A stretch of DNA of 64,000 nt from Phytopythium helicoides (GCA_024867545.1 JANFNE010000007.1:1426001-1490000); one strand, 5' to 3'; shown: positions 42,400 through 52,235, counted from the first letter of the stretch. A program made the numbers and translations. Notes: generated by a model from the letters alone, not told the origin.

Positions 42400-44946
42400 A
42401 TGAGTAGCGGCACCGAGCAGAGCGGAGGCAGCCCCGTGACCGAGGAGGACGAGGCGCTCAGCTTGGCGTCCTCACCCCAGTCGGCCACGTCCGCCGCGTC
42501 CTCCACCTCGAGCTTCCTGCTCCAGCTGCAGCGCGCGGCCCAGCGCGGAGACGCCAAGCAGATCGCCAAGATCGTGCAGGTGGCCGACGAGACCTGCAGG
42601 CGGCTCATTGACGAGCCAGACATCGACGGATTCACGGCGCTGCACTTGGCTTGCGTTGGCGCGCATGATGCTGCAGCGCAGGAGCTGCTCGCGGCCGGCG
42701 CCAACGTCGAGGCGACGACCCCCGAGGGGTTCACGGCGCTCATGTTCGCGGCCTACGCGGGCTCGCTGTCGCTGGCGTCGTTCCTCGTGGCAAAAGGCGC
42801 CAACGTGCGCGCTCACGACGTGGACGGCAATGACGCGGCGTTCATCGCGACGACTAACGGCTTCGACGACGTGGCCAAGTACTTGCAAGACCTGCTCGCG
42901 AGCCCCGACAAGCTGAGCTCGCTGTCCTCGCAGCTCGAGGAGAGCAAGGCCAAGTCGAGCTCCATGAGTAGCATTGGCGGGCATGGCGCCGGTGACTTGT
43001 CTATGGACAAGAGCGTGGCATCGCCGTCGACGCGGATAGAGGCCTCGCGGCAAGCGGACCCGCTCGACGACAACGAGGACGAGCTCGTGGTCAACATGGC
43101 GAGCGTCAACGACAGCATGAGCTCGGAGGCCATGGCCGGCGCCACTCCTCTGCACGTTGCGGTCATGCACGGCCAATTGGAGACCGTCAAGGTGCTGCTC
43201 GAACGTGGCGCCGACGCGGCGGCCACTGTTGCTCCGGGAGGCGCCACGAGTTTGCATCTTGCGGCCGCGCGCGGGTTTGCTGACGTGGCAGAGCTGCTTC
43301 ACTCGCAGTGCGGCTTGGCGATTGACGGCGCGACGGACACGGGAGTGACGCCGCTGCATGAGGCGGCGCTGCACGGCCACGTCCACGTGGCAGAGTTCCT
43401 GCTGGAGAACGGAGCGAGCGCCAATGCGGCCACCAGGGCCGGGACAACGCCTCTGCATCGCGCGGCTGAAAACGGACACGTCAAGATCGCGGAACTGCTG
43501 CTGTCACATGGCGCGCAGATTGACGCCGTGACGACCGACTACATCGCTGGACGCGAAGAATACTCGCATCGACGCAGTAGTCGGCGGAACACTCACCGAC
43601 AGAGCAAAGTGGACTCGTCGTCTTCGTCGCTGTCATCTTCTTCGCTGTCGGTCGAGTCCCAGGAGAAGGATGCCGCTCAGCCGGATCTCTCCGTTCCTGG
43701 CAGCCAACGCGAGCAGCTTGTTGCGTTATGTCTGGCTGCCAAGAACGGCCACCTCGACATGGTCAAGCTCCTCTTGGAATCGAGCTCTGACGTCGCTCCA
43801 GCGCTTCAAGTCGAAGTCGACTGGACTGCGGACCCAAACCGCCACCCGATTCTGCTTGCAGCCAACCGCGGACACCTCGAGGTGGTGCGATACCTTCTCG
43901 CGCACGAGCAATGCGCGGCGTCGATCGAGGACGCACCGTCCAAGGTTCTCTGTGCCGCAGCTGAGAACGGATACCTCCAGATGGCCGAGCACGCGCTCGC
44001 TCGCGGTGCTAAGGTCGAGGCTCTTGGCGGACGCTCGCGCTCCAGGAAGCAGCAGAAGTTGGCTCCTCCGCTCGTCCTTGCCGCCCGCAATGGACACCTC
44101 TCGGTTGTGCTGCATCTGCTGTGGGCCGGAGCCAAGATCGATTCGGTCGCTCCTACGAACGGCTACACCGCTCTCCACTACGCGTCTCGCCACGGCCACT
44201 TGACGGTTGTCAACAGCTTGCTGCTCCACGGTGCGAACGTCAACGCTGTATGCGAGCAGCCGGAGATGCCGCAAGAGAGCCATCGCCGCCACAAGCACAA
44301 GCACAGCCAGACCCGTGCGAGCTCGCTGTCGCCGCTGCACTTGGCTGCCGAGTCGGGTCACAACGATGTTGTCCGTTGCTTGCTTGAGTTTGACGCCGAT
44401 GTCCATGCGGAGACTCGTGCCAGCCACGACGGAAAGCGCGATGAAGCAAACAGCCGAATGACGGCGCTGCATATTGCAGCGGAGCGTGGTCACGCTGGTG
44501 TGGCTCGTGAGCTGATCGCTCATGGAGCTCGCATCGAGGCTCGCGCTCACGATCTTGCTCTTCGCCCGCTCTTCTTGTCGAGCTACTGCGGCCATGTGAA
44601 CGTGGCTGAGGTGCTTCTGGACGCTGGCGCCGAAATTGAGGCCAAGTGCGGAGCGAACGGAGCGGCAGCTCTGCGTGCTGCGATCGCGAGAGGCCAACGC
44701 GATGTCGCAGCGCTGCTGCTCGAGCGCGGAGCGGACGCGAACGCTCCTCAAGACAGCGACGGCACCACGAGTCTGCACAGTGCTGCAGCCCACGGACGAG
44801 GCGACCTGGTGACGCTGCTGCTGACGCATGGAGCGGACCCGGATGCGTTGGACCACGAGCAGCGCACGCCCATGGACTATGCAGCGAGCGATGCCGTTCG
44901 GCTCAAGCTGCGACTCGCACTGCTGAAGACACACTGGCAGCAGTGA
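42400..44946 (+). CDS. Ankyrin-repeat protein
   Basis: 848 residues. After a short acidic/Ser-rich N-terminus (about 1-40), roughly 17 ankyrin repeats occur in blocks: about 65-165, 240-380, 440-610 and 640-835. The blocks are separated by Ser-rich linkers, one with a basic RRSSRRNTHRQ patch and an SSSSLSSSSLS run near 385-430. Repeats follow the DGxTPLHxAAxxGHxxVAxLLLxxGA pattern, clearly different from the ANK units of the neighbouring kinase gene (NDGWTALMWAAR), so the two genes are not recent duplicates. No other domain was found; the role is probably as a protein-interaction scaffold. High GC and strong codon bias suggest good expression. The first in-frame ATG is used. Confidence 0.9.
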   Translation: MSSGTEQSGGSPVTEEDEALSLASSPQSATSAASSTSSFLLQLQRAAQRGDAKQIAKIVQVADETCRRLIDEPDIDGFTALHLACVGAHDAAAQELLAAGANVEATTPEGFTALMFAAYAGSLSLASFLVAKGANVRAHDVDGNDAAFIATTNGFDDVAKYLQDLLASPDKLSSLSSQLEESKAKSSSMSSIGGHGAGDLSMDKSVASPSTRIEASRQADPLDDNEDELVVNMASVNDSMSSEAMAGATPLHVAVMHGQLETVKVLLERGADAAATVAPGGATSLHLAAARGFADVAELLHSQCGLAIDGATDTGVTPLHEAALHGHVHVAEFLLENGASANAATRAGTTPLHRAAENGHVKIAELLLSHGAQIDAVTTDYIAGREEYSHRRSSRRNTHRQSKVDSSSSSLSSSSLSVESQEKDAAQPDLSVPGSQREQLVALCLAAKNGHLDMVKLLLESSSDVAPALQVEVDWTADPNRHPILLAANRGHLEVVRYLLAHEQCAASIEDAPSKVLCAAAENGYLQMAEHALARGAKVEALGGRSRSRKQQKLAPPLVLAARNGHLSVVLHLLWAGAKIDSVAPTNGYTALHYASRHGHLTVVNSLLLHGANVNAVCEQPEMPQESHRRHKHKHSQTRASSLSPLHLAAESGHNDVVRCLLEFDADVHAETRASHDGKRDEANSRMTALHIAAERGHAGVARELIAHGARIEARAHDLALRPLFLSSYCGHVNVAEVLLDAGAEIEAKCGANGAAALRAAIARGQRDVAALLLERGADANAPQDSDGTTSLHSAAAHGRGDLVTLLLTHGADPDALDHEQRTPMDYAASDAVRLKLRLALLKTHWQQ

Positions 44947-45375
44947 TTCAGCTGCTCGAAGCAAGAGCAGCAAAGCCAGAGGGAGAGAGCTACGATTGTA
45001 GCATCCCTCTGGCTACGAGCGGCGCGGGTGCGGCTCCCTCTGCCGGAGAAGGAGCTTGCCACTCGCGCAGCCGTACATTTATTTCACCCCACCCCACCCC
45101 ACGACCATTTCAACTTTCTCCGGGCGCCGTCCAACTCGATTGGCGCCGCAATTTTGCCAAGTAGCTAGAGGATTCTAAAGTTTTGAATACAGCAAGTTTT
45201 GAAGACGCTGCGCATGCCTTGAGAAACTCGAACGTTCGTCTACAGCAAAATTCTTTGGTCGACGCCACTGCAACTCGCTAGTCTGAGTGAGATCTCATCC
45301 GCCTATAGTACTCGAAAAACCGAATTTTTGCGAGCATTTCGTGGAGCTCTACCGCCGCCTCACAACCAACGCCGC

Positions 45376-45700
45376 ATGAAGCCGAGCAAGTCTGTCGCTT
45401 TGCTGTTTGAAGTGGAGTCGCCACAAGCGAGTCGCGTGGAGACATCGGGGCCGTCGGTTGGAGTCATCAAGCAGGGGCGTAAACCACCACACACGGAGCG
45501 TTTACCAAAACCGAGCAGTGTACTGTAAGTAAAGAGCAGCCATGCTGCGGCACTCAAAACACAGCGTTCTTCATCGTTCCCTTCCCTTCCCGAGACCCGA
45601 GTCGTCTGCGGACTGGCGGTGTAACTCACGCGACAGATCCATCAGCAGAGGCGGGACGTCTTCAGGGCAGACGCTCAAGCCTCTCGATGGCTTTTGCTAG
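45376..45700 (+). CDS. Candidate small spliced gene of unknown function
   Basis: A 50-codon frame from the ATG at 45376 (MKPSKSVALLFEVESP...) runs into a strong donor, GTAAGT, at 45526. Removing 45526-45636 (111 bases, ending cgcgacag after a TAAC-type branch-like string) joins the frame to a second exon at 45637-45700 ending ...LKPLDGFC. The product would be about 70 residues, basic and Ser/Pro-rich, with no signal peptide or recognised domain. Support is only the splice signals and the reasonable composition; it could also be part of a non-coding transcript. Confidence 0.4.
45526..45636 (+). other. Candidate intron in the small gene
   Basis: Starts GTAAGT, ends ACAG, 111 bases, with taactcac about 15 bases before the acceptor as a possible branch site. 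It interrupts the codon after its second base, and the frame is restored across the junction. Confidence 0.45.
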
Positions 45701-46227
45701 CTGTTGGCCGGCTTTGGACGAATGCGGAGACCACGCAGCGGACCAGACGCAGCAATTGAGCTCTTCAACCAGACGATATGCGGCCAGGAGTGGGCCGGTG
45801 TATCCACTGCACAGACAGGGTTAAGGCCTGGTTACGAACCCGAAATAAAGTGCACGGATTGGTTGAAATATAAGGTAACGAGTGTGATTGGCTGATTTGA
45901 ATGAAGTAGCAATATGCTACATTCGTGCTCAACAGTCCTATGATATGTAAAATGAAGATCAATAGTCTGAATTTGAGTCTATTCAAACGGGACACACTGG
46001 CTCTGATCAGTCTTTTTGATGCGCATCAACTTGCCGCATGTCCCACCTGCTCGTGCGCCATCTCCCGGATCCTCCAGCTGTTGGACAGGCTGAGCCTCTC
46101 ACCGACGCGGCCAATGCGAAGGCGCAGACGCCGTGATGACCGTGGCATCCATTTCGCGCTCGCCTGGCAGGTCTGGGTCGATCAATCCATCACCGTCCGA
46201 GCTTGGAGGCTCGGCTGCTGACCTCGC
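45701..46227. other. Upstream region of the first elicitin-like gene
   Basis: No gene recognised. The string gcatccatttcgcgctc near 46144-46160 may be a weak initiator. Confidence 0.4.
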
Positions 46228-46266
46228 TCAGTTTGGAATCTCCTCTCCACAGCACACACAGACACA
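46228..46266 (+). promoter_or_regulatory. 5' leader shared with PPT paralogues 10 and 11
   Basis: The leader TCAGTTTGGAATCTCCTC followed by TCCACAG resembles the leaders just upstream of the ATGs at 26317 and 30341 (minus strand), which read TCAGTCTC-AATCTTCTC then TCCACAG. The similarity continues into the signal peptide. The pyrimidine tract ending in CAG could also be a 3' splice site of a leader intron. Confidence 0.55.
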
Positions 46267-46836
46267 ATGAAGTTCGCCGCTGCCCTCCTCGCCTCGACCG
46301 CCGCCGTCGCCTCAGCCGCCACGTGCGACGTCTCGATCCTCTCGGGCCTCGTCGCCACGACTGAGTTCACGGGCTGCCAGGACGACTCGGGCTACACGAT
46401 CACGTCGCTGGTCGTCCCGACGGACGCCGAGGTCGCCAAGATCTGCACGAGCTCGTCGTGCAAGAAGCTGCTCGACGACCTGAACGGCCTCGTCACGGTT
46501 GACTGCTCCATCGGCTCGCTCAACATCCTGTCGGACCTCGTGGACCCCATTGTCTCCACCTGCGGCTGGGGCTCGAGCTCGGGCTCGGCCGACTCGGCCA
46601 CGGTCGGCTCGACCTCGTCGGGCTCGACGGACGCCACGGTGACCACGGCCCCTGTGACCGCGTCGTCGTCGTCGTCGTCGTCGTCGGCTGCCGCCCCCAC
46701 GGCCACGACGGCTGCGCCGAGCTCCTCGTCGGGCAGCTCCACGGGCTCGGCCAGCACTGGCTCGAGCTCGGCCTCGTCGATCGCCACGGGCGTTGCCGCC
46801 ACGGCCTTCGCTGTCGCCGCCGCCGCCATGCTGTAA
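46267..46836 (+). CDS. Elicitin-like protein with Ser/Thr-rich GPI-type tail (1)
   Basis: 189 residues. A signal peptide (MKFAAALLASTAAVASA) is followed by an elicitin domain at about 19-100 with the six conserved cysteines. Then comes a Ser/Thr/Ala-rich stalk with a serine run encoded by TCG repeats, and a hydrophobic C-terminus (ATGVAATAFAVAAAAML), as expected for a GPI-anchored cell-surface protein. Classical elicitins bind sterols and other lipids in a helical pocket and trigger defence responses in some plants; elicitin-like proteins with long tails are mostly surface proteins of less clear role. It sits at the start of the elicitin/receptor-kinase cluster. Confidence 0.9.
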   Translation: MKFAAALLASTAAVASAATCDVSILSGLVATTEFTGCQDDSGYTITSLVVPTDAEVAKICTSSSCKKLLDDLNGLVTVDCSIGSLNILSDLVDPIVSTCGWGSSSGSADSATVGSTSSGSTDATVTTAPVTASSSSSSSSAAAPTATTAAPSSSSGSSTGSASTGSSSASSIATGVAATAFAVAAAAML

Positions 46837-47567
46837 GTCATTTTCGACGCCTAATCGCCTCGTCAAGCCATTCAGCACGCGACAACACGCCGCAGTGTGA
46901 GCGCCGTCTCCGCTGCGCGTGTACAAGCGCTCGCTTCGAACGCAAAAGCTCACTCGACACTATGAAATATATGTGACTTTGCTGTTTCCGCTCGTGTCTT
47001 GATCCTCAGGGTTCTCTGCGACACTGGTGTCGCTCAGCCAGCCTTCATCATGTTGTCCTGATGAAGAAGCTGAATGGCGAATTGTCTCGAGTATCATCTT
47101 CGTCCTATGTCCTATGAGCAACCTGCTCTCGCGTCTCGGTGGTTCCGTCAATGGCAACGGATGACATGTCATGTGCAGGTGCACATGGACACCCTTCAAA
47201 GTCGCCCCCCATCGTTGGAAAACAGTGGCATGCTCTCATGTCACGTTGCTTGCGCCGGCTGGCCGTCATCATCAGGAGCCGAGGCGATCGCCGTATGGCG
47301 CTGACTATAGAGCAGTCGCAGCCGGGAGGCACAGGCTTTGGGCTGTTCGACTGTCCATCTCCCCCCTTCGCCCGAAACTTTCTCGTTGTAGGTGCGCGCT
47401 GATATACTCTTGCCAAGTCCAGCCTGTTCCAGCTCTGCCTCCTCCATACTCGTGCCAAGTCCCGCGTGGCGCTGCCCCCACGGCTTCGGATTCTCGCTCC
47501 TTGCAGTTGATCGCGAGCGTCCCTCACTTTGCGTCTGTAGATCGATCAGTTCAATAGCAGGACAGGA
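46837..47567. other. Intergenic region
   Basis: No recognisable gene. A short pair of related strings (actcttgccaagtccagcctg, in part, and actcgtgccaagtcccgcg) occurs near 47407-47467, a possible small direct repeat. Confidence 0.4.
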
Positions 47568-49322
47568 ATGAGGCGGCCGTGGCGACTTGCGGCGCTGCTG
47601 GCGCTGCTGGCAGTGGCCCATGCGGAGCTGCCGAGCGCCGGAGTCGACGACCGGTTCCTCCAGACCACAGGCAGCGCGTCCTCCGACGGAGGGTCCACCG
47701 GTGGGACGACCACGCCGACGCCAACGCCGACGCCAACGCCGACGCCAACGCCAACGCCAACGCCGACGTCGACGACGAAAACGCCCACGACGACGGCTCC
47801 TCCTACGACGACAGAGCCAGCGACGACCACGGCGACGCCCACGACGACGACCGAGACGCCCACGACGACGACAGAGACGCCGACAGAGACCCCGGAGGCG
47901 ACGACCGTGCAGCCCAAGGTGGAGCGGTACAACTCGACCACGCTGCCTCCTAGCATCTCGGAGAGCGAGCTGGACGGCGCCACGCTGCTGTATGTCGAGG
48001 TCACCAAGACCACGCACTCGGATGGCAGCATCACCTACAGCTACGTGGTCGTGTCCAAGACGGGCGACACGATCACCAGAGTCGAGGAGAGCGGCGCGTC
48101 GTCGGGCGACGGGTCAGGCAGCAGCAGCAGCAGCCAGGGCCAAGGTGCCACCGACGGCAGCTCTGGGTCCTCGAGCTCTGGATTCGGCTCAGCAGGGTTG
48201 ATCGGCGTCATCGCCGGAGGTCTCGTGCTCATGGCCATCGTCATCGGGTTCTTCCTCTACCGCCGCAGACAGATCCGTCGCCAGGAAGAGGCTGAAGCAG
48301 ACTACCACGACACGATCGATTCGCCGATCCCTCGCGGTCAGTCACACAACTACACCGACAAGTCGTGGAGTGGAGATTACTACCGAGATGGCACCGGAGC
48401 CACGGGCACCTTGTCGTCTGGAAATGGAACGCAGATCTCAAGAGCGAGTCTCTGGGATGACCCGGACCTCATCGCCGCTCGGATTCCGTTCGATCGCGTC
48501 CAGGTTGGCGAGCTGCTCGGCAAAGGAGCGTACGGCGAGGTGTACCGCGGCGAGTACCGCAACCAGGAGGTGGCCATTAAGCGGCTGCTGCCTGAGACGA
48601 GGAAGAACATGAAGCACATTGAAGGCTTCCTCGCTGAGATCCGGCTCATGTCCACCATGGAGCACCCGCACATCGTGCAGTTTGTCGGTGTCGCGTGGGA
48701 TTCTCTCTCGGACCTCATGTGCCTCACCGAGTACATGGCAGGTGGTGACCTCCGCACAATGCTTGTGAGCTACCATGAGAGTGGACATCCAGTAGGATAC
48801 GACCCCACCAAGGCCAACATCGCGCTTCACATCGCCCACGGACTCACGTACTTGCACTCGCTGAGCCCTGTGGTGCTCCATCGCGACCTCAAGTCTCGCA
48901 ATATTTTGCTCACCGACTCGCTCGTGGCCAAGCTGACCGACTTTGGCGTCTCCCGTGAGCGATCGGACCGCACGATGACTGCAGGAGTGGGCTCCAGTCT
49001 CTGGATGGCACCCGAAATTATGATGGGGACCCGGTACGACGAGAAGGCTGACGTGTTCTCGCTCGGAGTGGTTATGTCGGAGCTCGACACGCACGAGCTG
49101 CCATACACACATGCCAAGGAGTCTGAGACCGGGCACTCGCTGCCGGACATGGTCGTGCTCCAGATGGTGACTGCCGGCCGGCTCCGAGTCCAGCTTTCGG
49201 ACCGTCTGCAGCCGTCGCTGCGCCATTTGATTACCGAGTGTGTGAGTCTGGATCCGCGAGACCGTCCGACCGCCGCTCAGGCGCTCTACGAGCTGCAAAT
49301 GATCTCCAAGGCGATGCACTGA
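47568..49322 (+). CDS. Receptor-like TKL protein kinase 1
   Basis: 584 residues, a single-pass receptor kinase. It has a signal peptide (MRRPWRLAALLALLAVAHA), then a Thr/Pro-rich stalk with tandem TPTP and TTTxTPTT repeats (about 45-118). A conserved ~48-residue extracellular module follows (YNSTTLPPSI...VEVTKTTHSDGSITYSYVVV, about 120-170), then a Ser/Gly linker and one transmembrane helix (about 207-231) ended by RRRR-type basics. The kinase domain (about 305-580) has GKGAYGEV, VAIKRLL, HRDLKSRN, DFG and APE all intact. It is first of four kinases in the same orientation. Ligand unknown; the O-glycosylation-prone stalk suggests a wall-facing sensor. Confidence 0.92.
   Translation: MRRPWRLAALLALLAVAHAELPSAGVDDRFLQTTGSASSDGGSTGGTTTPTPTPTPTPTPTPTPTPTSTTKTPTTTAPPTTTEPATTTATPTTTTETPTTTTETPTETPEATTVQPKVERYNSTTLPPSISESELDGATLLYVEVTKTTHSDGSITYSYVVVSKTGDTITRVEESGASSGDGSGSSSSSQGQGATDGSSGSSSSGFGSAGLIGVIAGGLVLMAIVIGFFLYRRRQIRRQEEAEADYHDTIDSPIPRGQSHNYTDKSWSGDYYRDGTGATGTLSSGNGTQISRASLWDDPDLIAARIPFDRVQVGELLGKGAYGEVYRGEYRNQEVAIKRLLPETRKNMKHIEGFLAEIRLMSTMEHPHIVQFVGVAWDSLSDLMCLTEYMAGGDLRTMLVSYHESGHPVGYDPTKANIALHIAHGLTYLHSLSPVVLHRDLKSRNILLTDSLVAKLTDFGVSRERSDRTMTAGVGSSLWMAPEIMMGTRYDEKADVFSLGVVMSELDTHELPYTHAKESETGHSLPDMVVLQMVTAGRLRVQLSDRLQPSLRHLITECVSLDPRDRPTAAQALYELQMISKAMH
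47705..47775 (+). repeat. Coding simple repeat for the Thr-Pro stalk
   Basis: About ten copies of the six-base unit ACGCC(G/A) encode alternating Thr-Pro in the stalk of kinase 1. Such a tract can change length by slippage. Confidence 0.7.
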
Positions 49323-49833
49323 CCTCCCACGCATCGAGCGTATTTCCCAACCACAAGTGAATGATCAAACCAGCTTTGTCGAGGCAAGCAGAGCTAGCTG
49401 ACAGACCATCTTTTGCAGATACTGTACACCTTTGTTGATAACAGATTGATTGGATCCCCTGAAGCTCATGTGGATCGCTTGAAGATCGCTTGCAATCTGT
49501 GCGGTTTCGCCGCGCTCTATGGCGATCGCACATGTTCAGATGGCGGTCAAACTCACTTACTGCCCTCTTTCGTTTCGTGTGCTCTCTCTTGCTTGGGCTA
49601 TGCAAGTCCGAACCCACACATGTGAGTTGGGTGCAGAGCGCAAACGAGAGAAAGAAAATCCACATCACTAGGGACTTGTGATTCACTGGCAGGTCGCAAA
49701 TGGAGCCGCTGGACGCAAATTTTATTTTGGCGGTGGTTTCTCCGAGTTGCTGCCGTCCCATCCAACCCATTTATCGATTCTCCAAGATCTCAAAGCGACG
49801 CTTGCTCGTGGTTGAGAGCTGCTGCATGTGGCG
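49323..49833. other. Intergenic region, kinases 1-2
   Basis: No gene recognised. The string cccatttatcgattctcc near 49768-49785 is a possible weak initiator 50-65 bases before the ATG of kinase 2. Confidence 0.4.
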
Positions 49834-51993
49834 ATGGCTCCATCGAGACGCTCGTTACTGGTGCTGCTGGTGCTGCTAGTGGCGCTGGGCTCATGGACGC
49901 ACGTCACGAATGCAGATGCCGTGCGACGCCTTGAAGCAGACGCATCAGGTGAGTTTCAAGCTCTCTTCCCCCTTCTGACAGGCCGTCCTGCTCAGCGCAA
50001 ACTCCTTCTTCTTGATATCGTTGTAGGCGTCGCTGACGATTCTATTGTCGGGTCATCTGCCTCCGGTGATTCATCGGGCACTGGAGCAGGCACAGGAAGC
50101 GCGGGGACCACTCCAAGTACCAGCTCGCCGTCGTCGAACGGCAACAGCGGGTCGACTAGCAACCCATCGACATCGGGATCATCTGGAAGCACGGCCTCGA
50201 CGACTTCGCCACCCCCGACGACGACAACGCCCACCACTACGACCAAGACGCCGACCACAACTACCGCGACGCCTACAACAACCACCGCGACGCCTACAAC
50301 AACCACCGCGACGCCTACGACTACCACCACGACGCCGACCACAACTACGAAGACTCCAACGACGACGACTACTGCTCCACCTACGACCACATCGCCTCCA
50401 ACTACCACGGCACCTCCAACGACGTCGTCAGCACCTGTGGTTACGACTCGAGCACCAACAACGACAACAGAAGCGCCGGCAACAACAACATCAACTCCCA
50501 CGTCGACAACGACGCAGCCCAGTGTCGTAACCTACAACTCGTCCACGCTTCCACCGGATATTAATGATAGCAACTTGAACGGATCAACCGTCTTGTGGGT
50601 TGAAGTCACCAAGACCACCAATGCTGACGGCACAGTCACCTACAGCTACGTTGTCGTGACGAAGGTCGGCGACACGATCCAAAGAGTCAACGAAACTGCT
50701 CTTACATCAACTTCTGCTCCCACCGCCACTTTGACAAGTCTCCCTGGCAGCTCAAGTGGCAGCACTAGCACCAGCAGCACTAGTGATCAAGCGAAGGGAG
50801 CCCAGGCAAGCGATGGAACAACTGCAGCGTCGAAAACGTCTGGGTTCCCTTCAGGCGCACTGGTTGGTGTCGTGGTTGGTGGACTGGTACTTACAGCGCT
50901 GCTCATCGGCTTCTTCGTACTTCGCCGGCGCCAAATTCTGCGCGATCGGGATTCAATTGCTGACGACGACATCATTGAATCTCCTGTTCGACATGATCAA
51001 GCTCGACCCTACAAGAGTCCATCGACTTGGGGGATCAACTATCAAGAAGTGACTTCCCAGACAGCCACGACGATGTCATCACAAGGAACTGGACCAAATC
51101 GTACACGTTCGTCCGGAAGTCTTTGGGAAGATGCTGTCATTGTGGCAGCTCGAGTTCCATTCGACCGAGTCACAATTGGCGAACTGCTTGGAAAAGGTGC
51201 TTATGGCGAAGTCTACCGTGGAGAGTTTCGTGACCAAAAGGTTGCTGTCAAGCGTCTTCTTCCAGAGACTAGGAAGAACATGGTGCATATTGAAGGATTC
51301 TTGTCAGAAATCCGTCTACTGGCTGTGATGGAGCATCCTCACATTGTGCAATTTGTGGGTGTTGCGTGGGACTCGCTTTCGGACCTCATGTGCCTCACGG
51401 AGTTCATGGGCGGCGGTGACCTTCGATCACTTTTGATTGAGTATCAGGAGATTGGACATCCAGTCGGCTATGATCTCAAGAAAACCAACATCGCGCTTCA
51501 TGTCACTCATGGTCTCACGTATCTGCACTCACTGAGTCCAATCGTGCTGCATCGAGACCTCAAGTCTCGCAACATTCTCCTCACGAACTCTCTCCAAGCC
51601 AAATTGACAGACTTTGGCGTATCTCGCGAGCGGTCTGATCGTACAATGACTGCTGGCGTTGGCTCGAGTCTATGGATGGCGCCTGAAGTCATGATGGGTA
51701 TGCGTTACGACGAGAAGGCAGATATTTTCTCGCTTGGTGTTGTCATGTCGGAGCTGGACACGCATCAGCTTCCGTACTCGCACGCCAAGGAGAGCCAGAC
51801 GGGAGCTCCGATGCCAGATATGGCCGTGTTGCAGCTCGTGACTGCTGGGCGTCTTCGAGTTCAACTGTCCGAGCGGTTGTTGCCTTCGCTGCGGCACTTA
51901 ATCACGGAATGTGTGAATCTTGATCCTCGTCAGCGTCCGACTGCCGCGCAGGCTTTATATGAGCTGCAGATGATGGCGAGATCGCTGCAGTAA
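49834..51993 (+). CDS. Receptor-like TKL protein kinase 2
   Basis: 719 residues if unspliced, 693 if the in-frame intron 49949-50026 is removed. It has a signal peptide (APSRRSLLVLLVLLVALGS), a long stalk of TTTxTPTT repeats, and the same extracellular module as kinase 1 (YNSSTLPPDI, then VEVTKTTNADGTVTYSYVV). A Ser/Thr linker, one transmembrane helix (about 340-364 unspliced) and a complete kinase domain follow, with GKGAYGEV, VAVKRLL, HRDLKSRN, DFG and APE. The start is the first ATG. It is close to kinases 1 and 4 through the module, transmembrane and kinase parts, while stalk length varies greatly. Confidence 0.9.
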   Translation: MAPSRRSLLVLLVLLVALGSWTHVTNADAVRRLEADASGEFQALFPLLTGRPAQRKLLLLDIVVGVADDSIVGSSASGDSSGTGAGTGSAGTTPSTSSPSSNGNSGSTSNPSTSGSSGSTASTTSPPPTTTTPTTTTKTPTTTTATPTTTTATPTTTTATPTTTTTTPTTTTKTPTTTTTAPPTTTSPPTTTAPPTTSSAPVVTTRAPTTTTEAPATTTSTPTSTTTQPSVVTYNSSTLPPDINDSNLNGSTVLWVEVTKTTNADGTVTYSYVVVTKVGDTIQRVNETALTSTSAPTATLTSLPGSSSGSTSTSSTSDQAKGAQASDGTTAASKTSGFPSGALVGVVVGGLVLTALLIGFFVLRRRQILRDRDSIADDDIIESPVRHDQARPYKSPSTWGINYQEVTSQTATTMSSQGTGPNRTRSSGSLWEDAVIVAARVPFDRVTIGELLGKGAYGEVYRGEFRDQKVAVKRLLPETRKNMVHIEGFLSEIRLLAVMEHPHIVQFVGVAWDSLSDLMCLTEFMGGGDLRSLLIEYQEIGHPVGYDLKKTNIALHVTHGLTYLHSLSPIVLHRDLKSRNILLTNSLQAKLTDFGVSRERSDRTMTAGVGSSLWMAPEVMMGMRYDEKADIFSLGVVMSELDTHQLPYSHAKESQTGAPMPDMAVLQLVTAGRLRVQLSERLLPSLRHLITECVNLDPRQRPTAAQALYELQMMARSLQ
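49949..50026 (+). other. Candidate in-frame intron of kinase 2
   Basis: Begins with a strong donor (GTGAGT) and ends ATCGTTGTAG, 78 bases, a multiple of three with no stop, so the frame is open either way. Spliced, the signal peptide region joins directly to the Ser/Gly stalk (ADASGVADDS). Unspliced, an out-of-character LLLLDIVV segment interrupts the stalk, which favours splicing. Confidence 0.55.
50215..50520 (+). repeat. Thr-rich stalk repeat of kinase 2, with three 21-bp units
   Basis: ACN/CCN-rich microsatellite-like sequence encoding TTTxTPTT units. Within it, 50266-50328 holds three consecutive 21-base copies, the first two identical. Confidence 0.75.
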
Positions 51994-52235
51994 AGAGATA
52001 GTTCTTGAAGTCCAGTTAATACCCATTGTCGTTGGATAAGCGTAGGTTCGTGTTGCAAGCCATGTCCAGCTTGGTGGCACGTTTATGAAGCGATGGGTAG
52101 CGTGGTGTTCGAACAGCATACTTGAATCGGGGAAAGAAGCTCGCATAATATATTCCACCCTGCAAGGTCGCAACTTCTTCATCTGTATCAAACGCTCCAG
52201 TTTCCTCTAGTTCCTGCTTTTCGTCGACCTTCATA

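Noticed and set aside
43726..44973. Long minus-strand frame opposite the ankyrin gene
   Set aside because: No recognisable domain; the plus frame has about 17 ankyrin repeats.
45820..45850. ggttacgaacccg string as a possible tRNA T-arm
   Set aside because: No matching acceptor stem or anticodon arm nearby; no tRNA could be supported anywhere in the window.
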